From Copromyces sp. CBS 386.78 (Eukaryota > Ascomycota > Sordariomycetes > Sordariales > Sordariaceae): a DNA stretch of 64,000 bases. The notes below the pieces were generated by a model. That model saw only the letters and a list, made by a program, of their open reading frames with translations. It had not been told where the DNA came from and did no database searches. Of this stretch, positions 57,107-64,000 are shown piece after piece. The stretch lies in NCBI GenBank assembly GCA_030685235.1, contig MU839170.1, positions 118,726 to 182,725 on the forward strand, in the 5' to 3' direction. The position numbers were made by a program, and so were the translations under genes. Position 1 is the first letter of the stretch; each line of letters starts with the position of its first letter.

Positions 57107-57445
57107 TTATTTAACCCCCTTCAAAATATAAAATATTTCGTTAATAAATAATAAAAGATAATAGTCCGTTCGTATAATAGTATTTAAAGTACAATAATTA
57201 TAATAAAAGCGGAATCTACTACCTGGCTTCCATACGAAGAGAATTAGAATTCCCGTTTCTAAATTACTAATACGAATAAAACCCTTATCTAAAAAGTTTT
57301 TAAAAGTCTTCTTTAAAATTAGGAATTCCTTATAAATTATATTATAAAGTAGATTAAAAGGGATTAGTAATTCCTTACCGTTTTTATCCTTTTTAATTTT
57401 AATTTTATAATTAATTCTAAAATAATAAAAATTATATTTATCCAC
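57107..57445 (-). pseudogene. Reverse transcriptase fragment of the inner gypsy element
   Basis: The longest surviving open frame of the element, 112 codons. It shows the gypsy reverse transcriptase start: NLLYNIIYKEFLILKKTF, then DKGFIRISNLETGILILFVW, KPGSRFRFYYNYCTLNTI and RTDYYLLLFINEIF. These match the usual GFI-P-SPA, KPGG-LR-CVDYR-LN and YPLPLI patterns after RIP-type substitutions. It is a relic, not a functional gene. Confidence 0.9.
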
Positions 57446-58282
57446 CTCCTATTTTATTTAAAAGGGTAAAAGGTTATAATACTTCTTCGGAATTATTTTC
57501 TACAATTATTCTTCAATATAAATTTTTTTAAATTATAAAGCTTTTTCAACGTTTTTTAAATTTACAATATAAATAGCTTCTTCCACCGCTTTACTACTAA
57601 ATTCCCTCCTAATCTTCCGTACGTAATTAACGAAAATAATAATTATTATATAAATAGTAAATTCAATATTTTTAATAAATTCTATATCCGGGGCTTACTT
57701 TTTATTTACGTACAGAAGCTAATAATTCGTAATACCTATATATAATCGTTTTTCGTAAAAAATAGAATATATTCGTATAACTTTAAACTAGGGCTTCCTT
57801 AAAATAATAAAGAATTTTAATAGCAATACAATATAAATATAAATAAGGTAAATATAATCATTAACTTCCGTTAAAAAATATGTAAAACTTTAAATAGTAG
57901 CTCCTTCTATAACTACAGAAATTCCCTTAATATAATAAAATTTAATAAGAACGATTAAAATCCGGAAATCTTTAATAATTTTCTTACTAATCGTAATATA
58001 ATATTAATAACCCTTATCAATAAAGGCGTAAAATAAATTATAGTCATTAATAACGAATAGAATTAAAGTAAACTCTATTTCTAATTGCGAATTTGATTTA
58101 AATTCTTCTACTTTATTTAATATATCTTTAGGTTCCGGGGCTCAATTTTACTCCGGAATTATTTTTTTCCTTACTCGGAAGCGGAGTCTTATTTATTATC
58201 GTCTTCTAAGAGCGGAGGAATTTTGGTAATAGTTATTTAAATACGAACCCTACTATTATTATTAGGAGGGATTGTAAGTAAA

Positions 58283-58336
58283 TAAAGATAATTACTTATT
58301 TAATAATTAGAAGCTCTATAACGGAAATATAAATTA
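58283..58336 (-). pseudogene. Gag zinc-knuckle (CCHC) relic
   Basis: On the minus strand the segment reads LYFRYRASNYQISNYLYL apart from one stop at the glutamine position. The spacing Y-x2-Y-x4-Y-x4-Y matches C-x2-C-x4-H-x4-C with each Cys (TGC/TGT) and His (CAC/CAT) changed to Tyr (TAC/TAT). That is what RIP does to these codons, and it marks the end of gag. Confidence 0.75.
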
Positions 58337-59616
58337 TTATCCTTACACTTCTAACGCTCCTTATTAGAAACCTACTTAGTACACTTAGAAGAAGTAGCCG
58401 AATTTAAACCGCTTTACCCCCAATTACTACGACTTTTATTAAATACGCTAATTCGAATAGATCCTATAATAATGTCGCTATTATAATTAAAAGGATAATT
58501 ATTAATAAAGGAAGAGGAAGATTACATTTATTAATAGGAAGTACTAAATTATTAAATATTAATATTAGAAGTAGGAAAATAAACGCCGCTACCTTAGGAA
58601 CGCCTTTTTTAAAAGTAGAAGTACTTATAGTAATCCTCTTTAAATTTAGAAGTCTACTCGTACTTAACCGCAAAATATTATATCTTAGCTACGCAAGCAT
58701 AGTAATCTTCTAAAAAATCTATTATAAAGAACTTATCGTAAAATTTCCAATTGAAAATACAATTAAAATAAATTAATTTAGTAGGGCTCTCCTAATTATA
58801 GCCGTCCGCTTTTAATATTTTATTATCGAAAGTAGCTAAGAAAGTAGCAAAAGGTTCTTTATCTTTTTAACGTATACGAACTAACTTATCGAAAGCAATA
58901 TTCTAATTTTAGTAAGAGCCGAAAATAATTTGGATTTAATTAAGTAAATTAATTAGATCTTTTTTTCCGCGGATCGTTTTACCGGTCTAAAAACCCTCTA
59001 ATAATAATTATTTATCGTTAAGGAAAGTATTAAAAATTTCGGACTAAATAGTATTACAATTGGTACGGAAGCCTACTTTAATATCGGTATTATATATTTA
59101 AATAAATTGGTTAAAATAGAATTAAAAAATATAAAATTAGTTATTTTATTTAGGGAATTCGAAGGGTTTCCTTTTATAAATAGAAGTATTAGGACTATTA
59201 TTATTTAAATTAGCGGGGTTTTTGGTAATAATAATTAAAGTACTTATTGTAGCTCTACTAATAGGAGTTGGGTCTACGGGATTGAAATTTAAACGCGGAA
59301 TAAAAATTGGATTAGGATTAATATTAAAGAGAAGGGACTTAATATAATTATATAAGGTAATACTCCTATTAAATATTTTAATAAAGCTTTTTACGAAGCT
59401 ATTGTTTATAGTAGTACTTTTTATTAATTATTGTTCGCTACCGCCTTAAGGATTATAAAATTACTATTTAACATCGTTAAAATTTATTTTACTAAGTCTA
59501 ATTATAGTAATAAATGCCGTAAATATTACGTTCGATGCTGTTAGCTCCGTTTCGAATCTATTAATATCCGTTATTAAATTTATTATCCGTTTATATAGGT
59601 ATAAGGTAAAACCTAA

Positions 59617-59855
59617 TATAAGGGGTGTAGTACGGTTGGTATAGGTGTTGGCCTAAACGATCGATAAGGTTCTACGAGGAAAGAAAGGAAGGAAGGGAGC
59701 CTGTAGGGCAGGCGAGTTGGCTAGCTGTCCTTTTTAAGGGACGTGCGGTGTACGGGTGTACGGGCTAAGGGGGTTTGCCGGTACGGCAGGGTTGCCGGCA
59801 CGGCAATTCGCCTAGCGATTGCCAGGTATTAGCTACGGGCATCAGCCCTATAATA
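59617..59855 (-). repeat. Right LTR (5' LTR) of the inner gypsy element
   Basis: 239 bp, begins TATAAGGGG where the left copy has TGTAAGGGG. It aligns without gaps to 52386-52624. Confidence 0.93.
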
Positions 59856-59860
59856 ATAAT
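59856..59860. repeat. Target-site duplication ATAAT, right copy
   Basis: Matches 52381-52385 directly outside the left LTR. Confidence 0.8.
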
Positions 59861-62800
59861 TACTATTCGGCTATTAGTAATTAGTCTAAACAAATTAGTA
59901 TTATAAATAGTATTTAATATACTATTTAACTAAATAGGTTTTATTATTAATTATAAGCCCCTTAAATTCGTATAGTATTTTATTACGTCCGAAATAGTAT
60001 TTATTATCGTAAATTTTTTAAAATACTTACTATATCTAGCTATATAGGATATACAACGTCCTAACTCCGTCGCTCCTAATATTATAGAATAAATCGTTAT
60101 TTAATTCGAAGGGGTATTTAAGCTTCGAAAAAGTCCTATCGGCCTCGATAGGCTTCCCGCCCGTTAAATCCGTAAGGATTCAAATATATTTATTATCCTT
60201 TTTGTATCCTTCTATAAATACCTTCTTAGTCGCCTTATCTATTTATACTTCCGATTAGACGTACTATACATCGTCTAATACTACTAGTCCCTCCGGCTAG
60301 TCTTTCTCTATTATTTTTAGCCGGCTTAAAGTATTTAATATAATATTCAACTTATTAGGCACGTAATAAACGGTTAAGGGGTATTAAAATAAGTATATCG
60401 ACGTATTAATTAATTTTCTATTCGTTCTATCCGTCGAAGAAATATCGAACTTAATTTACTATATAATACCTTTCATTACTATATAATCTATTAGAATTAC
60501 TACCGGCTACTCTACTAAATAAATTATTATCCTTAAGCGTTTAACCGCCTATACCAAATATACTACTTCTAATTCGGAAGGCCTATACCTTATTTCGGCG
60601 GAGGTTAGGCATTTGCTCAAAAATATAATTAGTAATACCGCCGTAGATAGGATTATCTCCCCTAGGGTCTATATTGCGCCGTTTTTTAAATAGAATACTA
60701 TAACTCCGAACCCTCTTTCCAAAGACCCGTCGATTTATATAAACAACTACTTATTAGGGTTATAATAATAGAAAATAGTAGGTTCATCGTAAATAGTATT
60801 TTATAAAGCTTTAAAGGAAGCTAATTCCTCTTCCGTTGGTTCGTATATAATTATATAATAATATTATATCTATTTCCCTAAGTTATTGGCGACAATTTAA
60901 TTATTTTTCCTTCCGGCGGCTAAGAATATTACTTTCCTTTACTATAACGGCTCTACGAATTACGTATAGTAAGAGATTAAATATTTCAAAAACTCTATAC
61001 TCCTAATATATTATTTTAAAGCCTTCAATTACTTTAAGAATTCCAACTTCTTAAAGGCTTTAATATAATACTTAATATTCGTTAATCCTAATAAATTAAC
61101 TTTGAATCCTAAGAGTTTAACGTTTAGGAAACCGAAGTAGGACTTTTTAAGCGATATTAAAATACTTTTTTTATCGAATAAGTAAAAAATTTATTCTAAG
61201 TACTTAAAATATTCTTCTATTGTATTTAAAAAAATAATTATATTATTAATAAAAGCCTTATAAAAGGAGAATTAGGATAATAATCGATCTATAAACCTTT
61301 GTACGTAAACTGGTAAAATATAGTACCCTATTAGTACAACGGTAGGGGTCTCCAATCCTTACAAATTTATTAAAGTCAATCGGTCTTAATAGGGTAGCTA
61401 AACGCCGAATTAATAAAAGAAAGCAGTAGCGTTAATAATAATAATATAATTTTTCCCTCTCAAAGTTATAATTATTTTGAATTATAATAATAATAAATAA
61501 TTATCGGGTATTAATACTTTATTTAAAGCCCGGAAATTAATTACTACCCTTACTTTAAATTCCCCGTATACTATTCTCTATACTACGAATATAGGGTATA
61601 AAAAGGGGGTAGCCTCGGTTCGCCATACTATTTTACCTTATTTATATAATTCATTAAATACTTTATCTATAATCTTTCGGTCTTTTCTACTTAGTAAGTA
61701 TATTCTAAAGCTAATTTATTAATTCTACTACCCCTTTACTAGAAATACTTTTATTATTTTTAATTCTAGTATTTTAATTATTCCCCTATCCTTCTAAATT
61801 CTAAGAAACTTCTTAATTACCTTCTTCAACTTAAAAGCCTATATCTTATTTCCGCTATAGACGTATACTCTTTCCTCCGTTACCTCCTCGGCGTAGGGAT
61901 TTATTCGAATACTTAATATTAAGATTTTTTCTAAAATATATAGCTTCGCGGTAGGACTTATTTCGGGTAGTAAAATAATATTGTATACTTCGTCGATTAT
62001 TGAAGGGGCGTCTATATTTAATATAGGTATTAATAATTAGGCGAATTTTCGTAGTATAATATCTTTATTGGCTACTACTACAATTCTACTACTTAAGGGA
62101 AATTCGTTATTTAACGCAATATTTATAGGAGTTTCGATTATCGTTAACGATACTTAGCGGGGTAGTCCTACCTAAATAACTATCCCGACGGCGAAGGCCT
62201 TTAAAACGTTTCCCTAACTAGCAACGAAATATCTACTATCGGTTACTTCGTTAATCGTCCTGAAATTTTCGTTTTTTCTTATCGTAATAATCTAATTCGA
62301 AATATTCTTAACTACGAATACTTTAGGGGTTCTAACGTTAATTCGTACATATACTAATACGAAATATTTAGTATTAAAGGTAAAAGTTCTACCTTTAGGG
62401 AAAGGTTTGTAATTTACTAGTATTACGACCTTCTACCCTAAGAGTAATAAAATTTTCCTAGCCGAAATAACTTTCTTAATTATAGGGACCGTTTTAATTT
62501 AAACTTCGAAATCGATATTCGTATTAACCTTTCGGAATTTAACGATTATTTTCTCGTAATCGATTACTCCTCCGAATAGTACTATAAAATCGTTACCTAG
62601 TAATAAATTAGGAGTAAGGTCTTTTACTACCTAAGCGGATTTAATAACTTTTACTAATATTAATTCGCCTTCTAGGTTTTTGGCCGGGATATATAAGGAA
62701 AAAGTAGCAAATTCGTTAATTAGGACCGGGTCTTTCCTAATACTTCGGATCTTCGTTAATTTATATACAATCGTATATTTTAACGTTTTTAAGAACTACC

Positions 62801-63150
62801 GGCCAATTAAACTTTATCCGGTTCTTAAATCGATATAAATTTCTTTATTTTCGCTTTCTAAGGTAGCCCTAACCTTAATCTTTAAATAGGTAAAGTTGGA
62901 CAAAGGATTTAATTTATTAATCTAATCGAGCGGCGGGGCTTCTACAATAAGTATAGGTTTAGTATTCTAAATCGTCTTAAAAAATAGAATCAATTCTATT
63001 ATAAAATTTACTATAAGGATAATATTATATTCTTTATTATTATTAATACTAGCCTTTACGTCCGTATTCGATTTTAAAACCCCATCCTTTACGAATTAGT
63101 AAATCTTCAAATACTTGAACAATTTATTCTAAGAGGCTTAAAGTCTATTA
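59861..63150 (-). mobile_element. Outer Ty3/gypsy element, 5' part (protease, RT, RNase H, integrase zinc finger), RIP-mutated
   Basis: On the minus strand, in order from the right: a protease-like end (LLLGNDFIVLFGGVIDYEK, about 62530-62620), reverse transcriptase (VVINFRALNKVLIPDNYLLL near 61500-61560; INATAFFYQFGV near 61400-61440; FINNIIIF at 61225-61257), a thumb/RNase H part, then the integrase HHCC zone (DNKYYFGRNK and KYYL-Y relics, about 59880-60010). Element type differs from the inner element: the FFYQFGV-type RT is another gypsy family. Stops are TAA/TAG only. No gag or 5' LTR is found before RIP ends near 63150, so the element is truncated or its 5' end lies elsewhere. Confidence 0.82.
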
Positions 63151-63540
63151 TTGAAACGCCCATCCTTCCACTGTGGAGGCGCTGAGGTCGGGTTTACCAA
63201 AGGTGTTATAGAAGAACCGTACCAAAGGTCGTAGTCCGTGAGCCTACCGAGGCGCCGAAACTGGAAGGAGCGGCGGTTCTGTTTATAGGCGTCCAAGGTG
63301 TAAAAAATTCTACGTGCGCCAAGATCCTAAAAAGGAAGATTTATAGGTCCAGGACACTATTTGAATAGTACGGACAGGAATTTTGACAAATATACATTTG
63401 GATTAATACTACTCTTTAACGAAGGAATATATCCAAATGAAAAAAACTATCAAAATGTTCGCCTCAATTATGCGGTCATTTTGGTGCTTTTTTGCATTAT
63501 ATTACGAAGTCTAGTTATTAAGAAAAATCGAAAAGAAGAG
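63151..63540. other. Non-RIP sequence right of the transposon block
   Basis: CA and TG dinucleotides return at about 63150. The sequence up to 63360 is GC-richer and has no coding frame. A 96-codon open frame at 63361-63651 begins at TTG rather than ATG and ends in a minisatellite, so I do not call it a gene. Confidence 0.5.
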
Positions 63541-63547
63541 CTTTTTT

Positions 63548-63636
63548 GGAATACGACCGTGAATACGACCGTAAATGCGACCGTGAATGCGACCGCGGTA
63601 AATGCGACCGCGGTGAATGCGACTTACCGTAGTGAA
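63548..63636 (+). repeat. GAATGCGACCGC-type minisatellite
   Basis: Six to seven imperfect copies of a 12-15-bp unit (AATACGACCGTG / AATGCGACCGCGGT). Confidence 0.85.
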
Positions 63637-63655
63637 TGCGATTGTGGATAGCTGG

Positions 63656-64000
63656 TAAAAAAAAAAAAAATTTAAAAAAAAAAAAAAAAATTAAAAAAAA
63701 AAAAAAAAAAAAATTAAAAAAAAAAAAAAAAAAAAAAAATTTAAAAAAAAAAAAAAAAATTAAAAAAAATAAAAAATTGAAAAAAACAAAAAAATGAAAA
63801 AAAAATTATAAAAAAAAAATTAAAAAAAAAAAAAAAAAAAATTAATAAAAAATTTAATAAAAAATTTAATAAAAAAAAATTAAAAAAAAAATTAATAAAA
63901 AAAATTTAAAAATAAAAATAAAAATAAAAATAAAAATAAAAATAAAAATAAAAATAAAAATAAAAATAAAAATAAAAATAAAAATAAAAATAAAAATAAA
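63656..64000. repeat. A-rich simple sequence, ending in (AAAAAT)n
   Basis: Long A runs broken by TT, ending from about 63907 in a regular AAAAAT hexanucleotide array that continues to the window edge. It could be an extended poly-A tail of a non-LTR element or plain low-complexity DNA, and assembly here may be unreliable. Confidence 0.85.

Larger units (their letters stand above)
52386..59855 (-). mobile_element. Complete inner Ty3/gypsy chromodomain retrotransposon, RIP-mutated
   Basis: A 7,470-bp element in minus orientation, with 239-bp LTRs, a polypurine tract beside the left LTR and a 5-bp duplication. In element order (right to left) it shows a gag zinc knuckle relic (about 58283-58336), the reverse transcriptase start (57107-57445), the YxDD box relic (56888-56912), an RNase H end (about 56080-56290, with LEYF and PDALF motifs), and a chromodomain relic (about 54410-54650, EYEVEEIL-like, then KGYYNFT). 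About 1.7 kb between chromodomain and 3' LTR remains unexplained. The whole interior lacks CA and TG and is full of TAA/TAG stops, so it cannot be active. Chromodomain and gene order place it among chromoviruses. Confidence 0.9.

Noticed and set aside
63361..63651. 96-codon open frame ending in Asn-Ala-Thr repeats
   Set aside because: It starts at TTG with no upstream ATG, and its end is a minisatellite. No homology is recognisable.
1..64000. tRNA, rRNA and CRISPR searches by eye
   Set aside because: No segment showed paired A and B boxes with a plausible cloverleaf, no rRNA-like block was found, and no regularly spaced repeat array exists; CRISPR is not expected in a fungus.

Overview
The window is about 49.9 kb of ordinary filamentous-ascomycete chromosome followed by about 14 kb of AT-rich, mutated transposon DNA. 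Three things point to Sordariomycetes, most likely a Neurospora/Sordaria-type member of Sordariales: a het-c gene with a HET-domain gene beside it (as het-c and pin-c lie in Neurospora); short introns (mostly 55-95 bp) with CTAAC-type branch sites; and repeat DNA almost stripped of CA and TG dinucleotides while CG is kept, the mark of RIP (repeat-induced point mutation).

Layout. 1-1.3 kb: non-coding with a TATA-like box. 1.3-3.5 kb (+): a decayed HET-domain gene, probably the pin-c homologue. 4.4-7.0 kb (-): intact four-exon het-c. 7.0-11.6 kb: long stretch without genes. 11.6-12.9 kb (+): HMG-box protein. 13.8-16.8 kb (-): complete urease. 17.1 kb: tiny perfect fold-back element flanked by TA. 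17.6-19.4 kb (-): membrane/coiled-coil protein of unknown role. 20.6-22.1 kb (+): mitochondrial threonyl-tRNA synthetase. 22.7-23.6 kb (+): Maf-like nucleotide pyrophosphatase. 23.8-25.1 kb (-): peroxisomal D-amino-acid oxidase. 28.7-31.0 kb (+): unknown low-complexity protein with a hydrophobic C-terminus. 31.4-32.3 kb (-): Utp11. 33.4-35.3 kb (+): GH47 alpha-mannosidase. 36.3-37.1 kb (-): Cmc1-like twin CX9C protein. 37.8-41.5 kb (-): large membrane-anchored FN3/coiled-coil protein. 45.1-47.7 kb (+): lipin phosphatidate phosphatase. 48.4-49.4 kb (-): TAF9.

From about 50.1 to 63.15 kb the DNA is RIP-mutated. By hand I could resolve a nested arrangement. A complete 7,470-bp Ty3/gypsy chromodomain retroelement (52386-59855, minus orientation, 239-bp LTRs, 5-bp ATAAT duplication, polypurine tract) sits inside the integrase gene of a second, different gypsy element (51.1-52.4 plus 59.9-63.15 kb, also minus). 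Removing the inner element and one duplication copy restores the outer reading frame. Past 63.15 kb the RIP signal stops and the window ends in a short minisatellite and A-rich simple sequence.

The genes are mostly unrelated housekeeping genes and I see no metabolic cluster. The functional pair of note is het-c with its neighbour. In Neurospora these two trigger nonallelic vegetative incompatibility; here het-c is intact and the HET-domain partner is broken by frameshifts and stops. Exon boundaries were placed by hand from splice signals and conserved protein sequence; no database search was possible.
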